A stretch of 63,165 nt of DNA from Virgibacillus_R byunsanensis. Its GTDB lineage: Bacteria > Bacillota > Bacilli > Bacillales > Amphibacillaceae. The stretch spans positions 1-63,165 of the forward strand of contig NZ_JBHTKJ010000066.1 of assembly GCF_042675965.1 (NCBI RefSeq), given 5' to 3'. The notes below the pieces were generated by a model. The model had not been told where the DNA came from and searched no databases. It worked only from the letters and a program-made list of their open reading frames with translations. Of this stretch, positions 17,018-26,208 are shown one piece after another (the stretch's first letter is position 1; the number at the start of each line of letters is the position of its first letter). The position numbers were made by a program, and so were the translations under genes.

Positions 17018-18307
17018 TTAACTACTGTAAACACTTCTTACAACATTTGTCTGAGAACGATCGGGTCCTACAGAAAATATCGATAATGGTATTTGAGTTA
17101 ATTGTGAGATTCGTTCTAAGTAATGACGAGCATTTACTGGTAACTCATGCAAGCTTTTGACATTCGTTATATCTTCTGTCCAACCTGGCATTTCCTCATA
17201 AACAGGTTCACATTCTGCCAGTGCAACTAAGCTTGCGGGGAATTCGTTAATAACTTCTCCTCTATAGCGGTAAGCCACACAGATCTTTAACGTCTCGATT
17301 CCTGTTAATACATCCAAAGAGTTTAACGATAGATCAGTTATACCACTAACCCTTCTAGCGTGTCTTACCACGACACTGTCAAACCAGCCTACTCTTCTTG
17401 GTCTTCCTGTTGTAGTACCATACTCCCGACCAACCTCACGAATTTTATCACCAGTGGCATCATGCAATTCAGTTGGAAACGGACCATCACCAACGCGAGT
17501 TGTATAGGCTTTAGATACACCTACTACATGGTTGATTTTTGTTGGACCAACTCCAGACCCAATAGTTACACCACCAGCAATTGGGTTAGAAGAAGTGACA
17601 AACGGGTATGTCCCTTGATCAATATCAAGCATTACCCCTTGTGCTCCTTCAAATAAGACTCTACGCCCATCGTCGAGAGCATCATTTAAGACAACAGAAG
17701 TATCACAAACATACTTTGCCATTTGCTGGCCATATTCATAATACTCTTCTAATATATCTTCCAACTGTATAGGATTAACTTCATATACTTTTTCAAATAA
17801 ACGATTCTTTTCTTTCAAATTTTGTTCTAATTTCGTACGGAACACTTCTTTATCTAATAAATCAGCAATACGAATGCCGCTTCTTGCAGCTTTATCCATA
17901 TAAGCAGGCCCGATACCTTTTTTTGTCGTACCAATCTTATTGGTACCCTTTTCTTCTTCCTGTAAAATATCTAGCCTTAAGTGATATGGTAAGATTACAT
18001 GTGCACGATTACTTATTCGTAAATTATCGGTGGAAATATTACGTTCATGCAAATAAGCTAATTCTTCCATAAATGCTTTCGGATCAATTACCATTCCATT
18101 GCCCAATACACAAATTTTATCATCGAAAAAAATTCCAGATGGGATTAAATGTAATTTGTATGTCACTTCATCAAATTTAATCGTGTGACCTGCATTGTTT
18201 CCCCCTTGATAACGGGCAACAACCTCGGCATTTTGCGATAGAAAATCAGTAATTTTACCTTTTCCCTCATCGCCCCACTGTGTTCCAACAACTACTACTG
18301 AGGACAT
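17018..18307 (-). CDS. purA: Adenylosuccinate synthetase
   Basis: PurA (429 aa) joins IMP and aspartate using GTP, the first committed step from IMP to AMP. The N-terminal signature VVVVGTQWGDEGKGKITD contains the P-loop-like GDEGKGK with the catalytic Asp, and GRPRRVGWFD lies in the C-terminal half. The ATG at 18307 is set by GGAGGTG 4-10 nt upstream and by family alignment; an upstream in-frame extension lacks a ribosome site. Two PurR boxes lie about 85-125 bp upstream. It is monocistronic, as in B. subtilis. Confidence 0.96.
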   Translation of the reverse strand: MSSVVVVGTQWGDEGKGKITDFLSQNAEVVARYQGGNNAGHTIKFDEVTYKLHLIPSGIFFDDKICVLGNGMVIDPKAFMEELAYLHERNISTDNLRISNRAHVILPYHLRLDILQEEEKGTNKIGTTKKGIGPAYMDKAARSGIRIADLLDKEVFRTKLEQNLKEKNRLFEKVYEVNPIQLEDILEEYYEYGQQMAKYVCDTSVVLNDALDDGRRVLFEGAQGVMLDIDQGTYPFVTSSNPIAGGVTIGSGVGPTKINHVVGVSKAYTTRVGDGPFPTELHDATGDKIREVGREYGTTTGRPRRVGWFDSVVVRHARRVSGITDLSLNSLDVLTGIETLKICVAYRYRGEVINEFPASLVALAECEPVYEEMPGWTEDITNVKSLHELPVNARHYLERISQLTQIPLSIFSVGPDRSQTNVVRSVYSS

Positions 18308-18387
18308 AACGCACCTCCATTGATTATTATATGCTTTTAGTATGTAACAAAAATAGTTTATCAATTATTCGAAATGAAGTCAATTTA

Positions 18388-18431
18388 AAATACGAACAAT
18401 AAAACTAAAATACTATATTTTGTTCGGATAA
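18388..18431 (-). promoter_or_regulatory. PurR operator (two inverted PurBoxes) of purA
   Basis: Box one (18388-18401) has the core ACGAACAATA and box two (18418-18431) reads TTATCCGAACAAAA on the minus strand. They face each other with exactly 16 bp between, the spacing known for B. subtilis PurR control sites (14-bp boxes with central CGAA). This predicts repression released by PRPP. Confidence 0.8.
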
Positions 18432-18562
18432 GATCAAAAGCACAAGCGTCCTTACAGGCTAAGTTCGCCACGTCCTTGAAAACAACACTTTTTCTACGCA
18501 CGATGTTTTTTCAGGGAAACATTCCTTGTCCTGTGCTTCGTAGCATCCTATGGGCTGCTGAA
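18432..18562. repeat. Diverged family-3 repeat fragments
   Basis: AAAAGCACAAGCG..CTTACAGGCTAAGTTCGCCACGTCC matches parts of the sequences at 7290-7400 and 42241-42330. It looks like a decayed hairpin repeat. No gene is seen between purA and dnaC. Confidence 0.5.
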
Positions 18563-18621
18563 CATGGCTAATTCTATAATCATTCATATACTACTTTTCA
18601 AATTATAATTTCTTTACTTAA

Positions 18622-19047
18622 TAAAAAAGGGCTGTTTCGCACGTATTTTTGCTTTTTCATCTTCATAGTTGATATAAATGCGACGTAACTTTTTCGTGGA
18701 ATTGCTTTCTCGATATCGAGTGCTGTACAATTGCTTCGGCAGAACACTTCGCTTCCCGTGGGCACGGTCTCAGCCAGGGTACTACTTGAATCCCCTTCTA
18801 AGTTCCCTTGCGCCGAGGAAGCATAGTTCGAAGCGTTATTAGAAAACTTGGCATTCGGCATGCCTTTACGCGAATAAAAGTGAGGAGGCTGTGGTGCTGC
18901 CCCCGGAAAGGGAGTAATTTTCGGCAGCGGCGGATTAAGCTCTCATCATCGGACGATTGTTAGAAAGTACATTTCAGAATTAACCACGTCGCATTTTATA
19001 TCTATTCTCTCAAAAGTAACAATCTTTATGAAAACAGCCTAAAAAAA
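18622..19047. mobile_element. MITE-like element M2 beside dnaC
   Basis: The element (18630-19039, 410 bp) begins GGCTGTTTCGCACG and ends GAAAACAGCC. The flanks TAAAAAAG (18622-18629) and TAAAAAAA (19040-19047) form an 8-bp duplication with one mismatch. The interior shares the segment TCAGCCAGGGTACTACTT with element M1 and also carries a fragment of the REP-like repeat (18842-18877). Confidence 0.8.
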
Positions 19048-19068
19048 CAACCTAAATAGGCTGTTTTT
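19040..19068 (-). terminator. Terminator of dnaC
   Basis: On the minus strand AACAGCCTA and TAGGTTGTT form a stem with one G-U pair, followed by a T-run. That T-run is the right target copy of element M2. The M2 end (TAGGCTGTTTT on this strand) could pair even better with the same left arm, so two foldings compete. Confidence 0.7.
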
Positions 19069-19070
19069 TA

Positions 19071-20444
19071 CTAAACTGGTACTGGTGGCGGTACATCGCT
19101 TTCTTGATAACGATGGTCTAAGTCAACGAATTTGTTATATTCCTTAACAAATGCCAACTCGACATTACCAATTGGACCATTACGTTGTTTAGAAATAATA
19201 ATTTCAATGATGTTTTGTTTTTCAGACTCTTCGTCATAGTAATCATCACGATATAGGAATCCAACAATATCCGCATCCTGCTCAATACTTCCTGATTCAC
19301 GTAAATCAGACATCATTGGTCGTTTATCCTGACGAGATTCAACTCCACGAGATAGCTGGGATAAGGCAATTAGCGGTACATTTAACTCACGTGCTAAAGC
19401 TTTTAATGAACGGGAAATCTCTGAAACTTCCTGTTGTCTATTTTCTTTAGAATTTGTACTACTTCCCTGGATGAGTTGTAAGTAATCTATTAATATCATA
19501 CCTAAACCATGCTCCTGTTTTAAACGTCGGCATTTAGAACGAATTTCGTTCACCCTTATCCCTGGTGAATCATCAATATAAATTCCGGCATTGGATAAAC
19601 TACCCATTGCCATTGTTAATTTACTCCAATCATCTGCTTGTAGGTTACCCGTTCGTAAACGTTGGGCGTCAATATTGCCTTCCGCACAAAGCATACGGGA
19701 TACGAGTTGATCAGCACCCATTTCCAAACTAAATATAGCAACATTTTCATCCGTATTAACTGCTACGCTTTGAGCTACATTCAAGGCAAAAGCAGTTTTA
19801 CCAACAGATGGGCGAGCTGCGATGATAATTAAATCATTTGCCTGAAATCCAGAAGTAATTTTGTCTAAATCACGGAAACCAGAAGGAACACCTGTTACGT
19901 CTGCGCTTTGATGATGTAATTGTTCAATGTTATCGTACACGTCAATTAACACATCTTTAATAGATTTAAATGCTCCTGAATTTTTACGTGCAGAAACCTC
20001 TAAAATATTCTTTTCCGCTTCATTTAATACATCTTCAATTTCGTCTTCTTTCATAAAGCCTGAGGTCACTATATCTGTTGCTGTTCGAATTAGTCTACGA
20101 AGTAATGCTTTTTCTTCAATAATTTTACTATAGTATCCGATATTGGCTGCAGTTGGAACACTGCCTGCTAGATCAGTTAAATACGAAACACCACCAACCT
20201 CGTCCAACATTTTTTCATTAGAAAGGGAGGTAGTGACAGTAACAAGATCTATTGGATCTCCTTTATCAGTAAGCTTCATCATTGTTTCAAATATCCGTTG
20301 ATGACTTGTCCGATAAAAATCTTCAGGCATTAATAATTCAGATGTAGTTGAAAATGCTTCTGGTTCTAAGAATATAGCACCTAACACAGCTTGTTCAGCT
20401 TCGATGTTATGTGGTGGTGTTCGATCGTTAAAAAAATCACTCAT
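19071..20444 (-). CDS. dnaC: Replicative DNA helicase (DnaB-type, called DnaC in Bacillus)
   Basis: This hexameric 5'-3' helicase (457 aa) unwinds DNA ahead of the replisome and is loaded at oriC by DnaI with DnaB/DnaD in Bacillus. The N-terminal domain (about 1-150) begins RTPPHNIEAEQAVLGA, the family signature. The C-terminal RecA-like domain has Walker A ARPSVGKTAFAL, Walker B GMILIDYLQL, and the DNA-binding DLRESGSIEQDAD segment. It lies 83 bp downstream of rplI, in the B. subtilis order. A weak hairpin separates it from rplI. Confidence 0.96.
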   Translation of the reverse strand: MSDFFNDRTPPHNIEAEQAVLGAIFLEPEAFSTTSELLMPEDFYRTSHQRIFETMMKLTDKGDPIDLVTVTTSLSNEKMLDEVGGVSYLTDLAGSVPTAANIGYYSKIIEEKALLRRLIRTATDIVTSGFMKEDEIEDVLNEAEKNILEVSARKNSGAFKSIKDVLIDVYDNIEQLHHQSADVTGVPSGFRDLDKITSGFQANDLIIIAARPSVGKTAFALNVAQSVAVNTDENVAIFSLEMGADQLVSRMLCAEGNIDAQRLRTGNLQADDWSKLTMAMGSLSNAGIYIDDSPGIRVNEIRSKCRRLKQEHGLGMILIDYLQLIQGSSTNSKENRQQEVSEISRSLKALARELNVPLIALSQLSRGVESRQDKRPMMSDLRESGSIEQDADIVGFLYRDDYYDEESEKQNIIEIIISKQRNGPIGNVELAFVKEYNKFVDLDHRYQESDVPPPVPV

Positions 20445-20488
20445 GCCTTTTCCCCCTCCCTTTAATGAGGCTAGTATTGGTAAAAGAT

Positions 20489-20509
20489 GCCCTACCGTTA
20501 AGATAGGGC
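20489..20509 (-). terminator. Possible weak terminator between rplI and dnaC
   Basis: GCCCTA (20489-20494) pairs with TAGGGC (20504-20509), with a short TCTTTT tract on the minus strand. It could attenuate read-through into dnaC. Confidence 0.45.
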
Positions 20510-20527
20510 CAACTCATATTCTTATTC

Positions 20528-20974
20528 TTACTTTTCTGAGACATGTACTTTTATCGATCCCTGTACCTCAGGATGTAGTTTCACTGGTACAGTTGTATAT
20601 CCGAGTACTCGAATCGGTTGATCTAATTCAATTTTACGTTTATCAATCTTGTATCCTTGTTCTTTTTGCAAGGCTTCTGCTATATGCTTGCTTGTTATCG
20701 ATCCAAACAATCTACCATTTTCTCCCGATTTAGCTTTAAGTTCAACCGTTAACTCCGCTAATGTATCTTTTAAGTTTATTGCTTCGTCCTTCTCTTCTTG
20801 CTCGAGTTTTTCATTTTTACGTTTTTTTGCCTGTAGTTCTACCATATTTCCTTGTGTAGCTTCTTTTGCTAAATTATTTTTTAGTAAATAATTACGTGCA
20901 TAACCATCCGAGACGTTTTTAACGTCCCCTTTTTTGGCTTTTCCTTTAACATCTTTTGTAAAAATCACTTTCAT
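20528..20974 (-). CDS. rplI: 50S ribosomal protein L9
   Basis: L9 (148 aa) binds 23S rRNA and helps hold the reading frame. The N-terminal domain is typical (MKVIFTKDVKGKAKKGDVKNVSDGYARNYLL), followed by the long lysine/glutamate-rich connecting helix and a C-terminal domain. Its ATG overlaps the gdpP stop (ATGA), so it is co-translated with gdpP, as in B. subtilis. Confidence 0.97.
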   Translation of the reverse strand: MKVIFTKDVKGKAKKGDVKNVSDGYARNYLLKNNLAKEATQGNMVELQAKKRKNEKLEQEEKDEAINLKDTLAELTVELKAKSGENGRLFGSITSKHIAEALQKEQGYKIDKRKIELDQPIRVLGYTTVPVKLHPEVQGSIKVHVSEK

Positions 20975-22944
20975 TCGGTTTCTCCCCCTTCATAATATTC
21001 ATCGAGAATGTCTCTTAACAATATTTCAGCATCATCGATTGTTGTATCTTCAATTTGGGTAGCTGCATTTGTTAAATGACCCCCACCGTTCATTTTTTCC
21101 ATAATCACTTGAACATTGACATCCCCAAGTGAACGTGCACTTATACCAATTCTACCATCTTTTCGCTCTGAAATGACAAAGGAAGCACTAACTCCACTCA
21201 TTGTTAAAAGCGTGTCAGCAGTTTGTGCGATTACAACAGGGCCAAATATTTCACCCGAGTCTGCTTTAGCAATAGCTATATTGTCACGATAAATTTGAGT
21301 CTTTTCAATTAACTTACTTCTTCTAATATATAAATCCAAGTCTTCTTTCATAAACTGTTGTACAAGTACGGTATCTGCTCCTTTTGATCGTAAATAAGAA
21401 GCAGCATCAAAGGTACGGGACCCTGTTCGTAATGTAAAACTTTTCGTGTCTACAATTATACCTGCCAATAACGCCGTTGCTTCAACCATTTTTAGCTTTA
21501 AACCTTTTGGTTGGTACTCTAGGAGTTCGGTAACTAATTCAGCAGTAGATGAAGCGTATGGTTCCATATAAACAAGGGTCGGATTCTCAATGAATTCCTC
21601 TCCTCGTCGGTGATGATCAATGACAACCTTATATTCTGTTTTCGTTAATAAACGTTCATTTGGTACCATGGATGGTTTATGTGTATCCACAACAACAATA
21701 AGGCTTCTGCTAGTCGTAATCGCTTCAGCATCTTCTGGATCAATAAAATGATCCCATATTTCTTCTTTTTGTTTAATTGCTTCCACAAGCCGATAGACAC
21801 CCGTGTCTACATCCTCTGAATCAAAAACAATATGGCCTTCTACTTCATTTGTTTTAGCTATATTTAAAATACCAATAGCAGCACCAAGTGAATCCATGTC
21901 GGGTGACTTGTGCCCCATTATGATGACATTGTCACTTCCTTTAACAAGCTCTATTAATGCATGTGATATAACTCGAGCCCGAACTCGGGTTCGTTTTTCC
22001 ATAGGATTAGTTTTTCCACCATAGAAACGGACTTTCCCAGAATCATCTTTAATTGCTACTTGATCTCCCCCACGGCCAAGCGCCAGGTCAAGACTTGATT
22101 GTGCTAGTTCTCCAAGTGTTGGCAAGTCCATATATCCATGCCCTATGCCAAGACTTAGTGTGACAGGAATATTCTGTTCAGCATTTAATTCCCGTACTTC
22201 ATCTAAAATATCAAACTTTGTTTTTTCTAATTGTTGCAGAATTTCCTTTGTGCCAACCGCTAGAAAACGATCTTGTGAAGTACGTTTTAAATAAAGCCCT
22301 TGCTCATGAGACCAATTATTTAATACAGAGGTTACCTTTGAGTTTAATTGACTCTTAAGCGTATCATCCATGTTCTGTGTTATTTCCTCATAGTTATCTA
22401 AAAAGATAATAGCTATTACAGTCTGCTCATTATAATACAATGATTGTATTTCAGATTGTCTCGTACGATCGAATAAATAAAGTAAACGTTCTTCTTTTTT
22501 TATACTTGTCTGAAATTCATATCGATCGACTTGAATCCAGATCTCTTCCTTGTTCTCTTTAATCATTGGGATTAGTTCATCGGAAAGGATACTTAAAGGT
22601 TCACCAACCAGCGTGTCTTCTTCAGCAAATTTATTCATATATGGATTTGCCCATTCAATTTGATGTTCCTCGTTAAACAAAATGATCCCTATTGGCATTT
22701 CGAGTAATGCTTCCTCCCCCACTTTTTTAATTCGATGTGAGAGTGTTGATATATACTCTTCTGTTTTATTTAATAATGTTTTTTCTGATCGCATACTATA
22801 ATAAAAAGATGCTACTAAAAAAAATGTCATTATTAACCCTAAAACCCATTGATAATACCAAATAACACCAAGCAAAATTATGGATAGTAAATAAATGATC
22901 CATAAATGACTGCTAAGTTTTGGTTTGTTTTGTAAATCTGGCAT
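20971..22944 (-). CDS. gdpP: Cyclic-di-AMP phosphodiesterase GdpP (YybT)
   Basis: GdpP (657 aa) hydrolyses c-di-AMP to pApA and so tunes osmolyte transport, wall stress and beta-lactam tolerance. Two N-terminal helices (about 13-50) are followed by a PAS-like domain, a degenerate GGDEF domain (no GGDEF core; LALGRGGDQVAI is seen) and the catalytic DHH-DHHA1 unit. Metal-binding motifs are intact: GHKSPDMDSLGA, VVVDTHKPS and DHHRRGEEF; the DHHA1 part ends MNGGGHLTNAA. It forms a yybS-gdpP-rplI unit, with 28 bp after yybS and a 4-base overlap with rplI. Confidence 0.95.
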   Translation of the reverse strand: MPDLQNKPKLSSHLWIIYLLSIILLGVIWYYQWVLGLIMTFFLVASFYYSMRSEKTLLNKTEEYISTLSHRIKKVGEEALLEMPIGIILFNEEHQIEWANPYMNKFAEEDTLVGEPLSILSDELIPMIKENKEEIWIQVDRYEFQTSIKKEERLLYLFDRTRQSEIQSLYYNEQTVIAIIFLDNYEEITQNMDDTLKSQLNSKVTSVLNNWSHEQGLYLKRTSQDRFLAVGTKEILQQLEKTKFDILDEVRELNAEQNIPVTLSLGIGHGYMDLPTLGELAQSSLDLALGRGGDQVAIKDDSGKVRFYGGKTNPMEKRTRVRARVISHALIELVKGSDNVIIMGHKSPDMDSLGAAIGILNIAKTNEVEGHIVFDSEDVDTGVYRLVEAIKQKEEIWDHFIDPEDAEAITTSRSLIVVVDTHKPSMVPNERLLTKTEYKVVIDHHRRGEEFIENPTLVYMEPYASSTAELVTELLEYQPKGLKLKMVEATALLAGIIVDTKSFTLRTGSRTFDAASYLRSKGADTVLVQQFMKEDLDLYIRRSKLIEKTQIYRDNIAIAKADSGEIFGPVVIAQTADTLLTMSGVSASFVISERKDGRIGISARSLGDVNVQVIMEKMNGGGHLTNAATQIEDTTIDDAEILLRDILDEYYEGGETE

Positions 22945-22972
22945 AAAATCAGCTCCTACTGCTTCACTCCAC

Positions 22973-23920
22973 TTATTTTTTACCTTGAGTAATGCGCTCC
23001 CTCATGCCAAACCCCATATCGATAATACCGATAAGCCGCACAAGATAAAGCAGGAGAAATGGGAATAGTATGGTCAATATAATACTACCAACCGGTAATA
23101 ACTTTGACATATTCTTATGGTGAGCATAAAAGAATATAAATGAAAAGCCTTGAATAGTTAATAACATTCCAACTAGCATAAGAATATTGTTTACACCCAA
23201 ATATAACGTACTACTGGGATCGAGTTCAAAAAATGTAAATATAAGTGCAAAAAAGTAAATCCAGATCAGCGATACCGGAAGCTTTAATGTACGGAATGGT
23301 GGAAAATGAAGGTTTTTGTTTTCCAAACGATTAATAATCTTATAACTAAACCATTGGCTGATAAATGCCATTATGATCGCAATAAAAGCAATTCCAACCG
23401 GGATTAATTCCGTAATACTCATCATTTGTTCTTCAATTAACTCCAATTGCTCTTCCGTCTGATTGCCTAATCCTAGTTGATTCATAAGATCTTGACTTGT
23501 TTGCATCGATTGACTGAGCATTAGGTTAATCTCTTCAATCCAATTCACTTGAAATAGCAATTGGCTGAATACAAATATTAATAATAAACCGCCAACAAAC
23601 CCTATTGTTCCGCGCGCCCACACTTCATATGCAGATAAACCACTGTGCATCGCACCTCCAAGCATAATACCACCCAAACCCATTAGAATGGTGATTGGCA
23701 AGGAAAATATAGTTCCAAATATTGCCGATAAAAAAAGTGTTGCCACAAACATTAATAGAGAAGATTTCCAATCATATCGAAAAGCAAATATAATGAAAGG
23801 AATAGGTAATAAAAATGTAGCAACTAATTCAATTAATGGTACAAAAAGCGCTATTAGTAATAACACGATATAAATTGCAGTTAACAGTGCTCCATCTGTT
23901 AGTTTTTTGGAAGCATTCAT
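22973..23920 (-). CDS. yybS: DUF2232 membrane protein YybS
   Basis: YybS (315 aa) is a polytopic membrane protein of the DUF2232 family with about eight helices and a short acidic glutamine-rich external segment around residue 145-165. Its function is unknown; conserved linkage to gdpP suggests a membrane role near c-di-AMP signalling, but this is only context. AGGTG lies upstream of the ATG. It is the first gene of the yybS-gdpP-rplI unit. Confidence 0.88.
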   Translation of the reverse strand: MNASKKLTDGALLTAIYIVLLLIALFVPLIELVATFLLPIPFIIFAFRYDWKSSLLMFVATLFLSAIFGTIFSLPITILMGLGGIMLGGAMHSGLSAYEVWARGTIGFVGGLLLIFVFSQLLFQVNWIEEINLMLSQSMQTSQDLMNQLGLGNQTEEQLELIEEQMMSITELIPVGIAFIAIIMAFISQWFSYKIINRLENKNLHFPPFRTLKLPVSLIWIYFFALIFTFFELDPSSTLYLGVNNILMLVGMLLTIQGFSFIFFYAHHKNMSKLLPVGSIILTILFPFLLLYLVRLIGIIDMGFGMRERITQGKK

Positions 23921-24186
23921 TTATTGTACACCTCGTTAGTTGTTTCATTCGTGATTATACAGAGTATTTATTTATATATCTCATTATAATATGATAACAC
24001 GATTTTTGCCTAAATTGGTGTAGGAATTAGAGAAACTGTTTATTTCCTGGGTAATAAGTAAATAGAAAAAACGATAAAGATTTTAAAAAGTCATCAATTT
24101 TTCAATGTCTAAAAGCGATTTTATTTGTTATGTTTATTATAATGGAATAATAGCCATTATTTCACTATAACGAAGGATGAATAACA
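23921..24186. other. Divergent promoter region between yybS and the DUF1189 gene
   Basis: This AT-rich gap serves two divergent genes. On the plus strand a perfect TATAAT (24138-24143) lies 44 bp before the DUF1189 gene, but no good -35 element is seen. Nothing else was recognised. Confidence 0.4.
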
Positions 24187-24687
24187 ATGATTTTTTTAAA
24201 CGCACTTTTACATAGTATAAAACTTCCGAATAAAAAGGCTATGTTTAAGCTTAACCGTGTCGGAATGGATATAACCGTAATATATATGTTTATCCTTATT
24301 GCTCTTGTTTCGATCCCATCATTAATCAATCGTTTAACAGCAACAAGTGGAGCAACTAACGATATGAATATACTTTTTTTACTTATCTACTTTTTCATTT
24401 TTTATTATCTCCCATTGGCTATAATGGTATTTATTATGTTATCTGTAATCGCATATATCGGTACTGGTATAGCCAAATTATTACGACGGAAGATCCGATT
24501 TTCAATACTCTGGAAAATGAGCGCATTTACAACTACTATTCCATTTTTGCTATACACTGTTACGGCACTTGTATTTACAGTTAATGATGTCTTTTTATGG
24601 ATATTTTTATTATATACTATTGCTTTTTTAATTAAAATTATAACAGTATACCCTAAACGCAAGGTTCGCCCGCGCGTTAGTAATTAA
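24187..24687 (+). CDS. DUF1189 family membrane protein
   Basis: This 166-aa protein has four predicted helices after a short cytoplasmic start (MIFLNALLHSIKLPNKKAM). That layout resembles the Firmicutes DUF1189 family of unknown function; the assignment is by general likeness. GAAGGATG precedes the ATG. It ends 43 bp before modA and may share its transcript, but a role in molybdate uptake is not supported by anything else. It runs against the direction of replication. Confidence 0.65.
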   Translation: MIFLNALLHSIKLPNKKAMFKLNRVGMDITVIYMFILIALVSIPSLINRLTATSGATNDMNILFLLIYFFIFYYLPLAIMVFIMLSVIAYIGTGIAKLLRRKIRFSILWKMSAFTTTIPFLLYTVTALVFTVNDVFLWIFLLYTIAFLIKIITVYPKRKVRPRVSN

Positions 24688-24730
24688 GTTCTGATTAGTT
24701 TTATACAATACTCATCAAGGAGTCTTATGA

Positions 24731-25504
24731 ATGAAGTATATTTTATTCTCTATATTATTATTTTCTATACTATCTTTAACAGCTTGTTCAAATCAAGACT
24801 CGCAAGAACCGGTTAATAAAAAAGAATTACTTATTTCTTCTGCAGCAAGTTTATCTAATGTAATGACTGAGCTTGTAGATACATTTGAAGAAAAAAACCC
24901 AACAATAACTATCAGCCTTAACTTTGGTGGGTCTGGTAAGTTGGCACAACAAATCCAGCAAGGCGCTCCCGTCGATGTATTTCTATCCGCTGATCAAAAG
25001 TGGATGGACATGCTTGATGAGAACCAATTAATTGTATCTGAATCCAGGGTGGAATTCGCAGAAAATGAACTTGTACTAGTTGGTAGTGGGGAAAATGATA
25101 TAAAAGGCTATTCAGTCCAAGATATTGACTTCAACAGGTTTGATCAAATTGCCATTGGAAACCCTGACAGTGTTCCTGCTGGAAGTTATGCTAAAGAAGT
25201 GTTAGATTCTCTTGGGATTTGGGAAAACATTCAAGAGAAACTAATATACGCAAAAGATGTTCAGCAAGTTTTAACATACGTAGAATCACAAAATACGGAT
25301 ATTGGTTTTGTATATGAAAGCGATTTGTATAGTAGTGGGATAAATAAAATAACTACAATTGATCAGGATTGGTATTCCCCTATTGTTTATCCAGCAGCTA
25401 TTATGGCAACAAGTAATGCATTTACAGAAGCCGAATCGTTCATTTCATTTTTGAAAACGGATCAAGCACAAGCTATATTACAGAATCATGGATTTTATAA
25501 CTAG
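24731..25504 (+). CDS. modA: Molybdate ABC transporter substrate-binding lipoprotein ModA
   Basis: ModA (257 aa) binds molybdate or tungstate outside the cell. The lipoprotein signal ends LSLTAC with lipidated Cys19. Ligand-pocket signatures are ISSAASLSNVMTELV and NFGGSGKLAQQIQQGAPVDV, with SVPAGSYAKEVL further on. AAGGAG lies 8 nt before the ATG. It heads modABC, with modB 11 bp downstream. Molybdate is needed for molybdopterin enzymes such as nitrate reductase, none of which is in the window. Confidence 0.93.
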   Translation: MKYILFSILLFSILSLTACSNQDSQEPVNKKELLISSAASLSNVMTELVDTFEEKNPTITISLNFGGSGKLAQQIQQGAPVDVFLSADQKWMDMLDENQLIVSESRVEFAENELVLVGSGENDIKGYSVQDIDFNRFDQIAIGNPDSVPAGSYAKEVLDSLGIWENIQEKLIYAKDVQQVLTYVESQNTDIGFVYESDLYSSGINKITTIDQDWYSPIVYPAAIMATSNAFTEAESFISFLKTDQAQAILQNHGFYN

Positions 25505-25515
25505 GCGGTTTTTCA

Positions 25516-26193
25516 ATGAACTATACACCTTTTTTCTTATCATTAAAAATAGCAGGCATTGCTACCGTTATTGTATTTATATGTGGTATTGTGCTTGCCC
25601 GAATTTTATCCAGAAATAAATTTCCAGGAAAACGGATTGTTGAATCTGTACTCATGCTTCCATTAGTTTTACCACCAACGGTTGTAGGGTTTGGTTTACT
25701 ATACGTATTTGGAAAAAACGGTCCGATTGGTGGATTATTATTAGACTTGTTTAATTTCCAGGTTGTATTTACATGGATTGGTGCAGTTATAGCAGCAATT
25801 GTTGTATCTTTTCCATTAATGTACCAAAGTGCTGCCGCTTCCTTTCAGAACTATGATAAAAATATCGAAAATGCTGCTTTAACCATGGGAGCTTCCAAGT
25901 GGAGAGTTTTCTGGACGATAACATTTCCATTAGCATGGCCTGGATTGTTGGCGGGCTTAGTATTAACTTTTGCTCGTGCGTTAGGCGAATTCGGAGCTAC
26001 GTTAATGATTGCAGGCTACATACCAAATCAAACCGAAACAATACCACTTGCTATCTACTTTGCAGTGGAATCTGGAAATATGGAAGTAGCATTATTTTGG
26101 GTCATTAGTATTGTAATCGTCGGTTTTAGTGCAATATTGTGGTTGAATTGGTGGAGCGGGCGAAATATATTACGATTTACAAGTGATAATTGA
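25516..26193 (+). CDS. modB: Molybdate ABC transporter permease ModB
   Basis: ModB (225 aa) is the channel subunit with about five or six helices. The ATPase-coupling EAA loop reads NAALTMGASKWRVFWTITFP, and the family segment GEFGATLMIAGYIP follows. It is placed between modA and modC with short gaps (11 and 15 bp), so the three are co-expressed. Confidence 0.94.
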   Translation: MNYTPFFLSLKIAGIATVIVFICGIVLARILSRNKFPGKRIVESVLMLPLVLPPTVVGFGLLYVFGKNGPIGGLLLDLFNFQVVFTWIGAVIAAIVVSFPLMYQSAAASFQNYDKNIENAALTMGASKWRVFWTITFPLAWPGLLAGLVLTFARALGEFGATLMIAGYIPNQTETIPLAIYFAVESGNMEVALFWVISIVIVGFSAILWLNWWSGRNILRFTSDN

Positions 26194-26208
26194 TTGGTGG
26201 TATGAATA

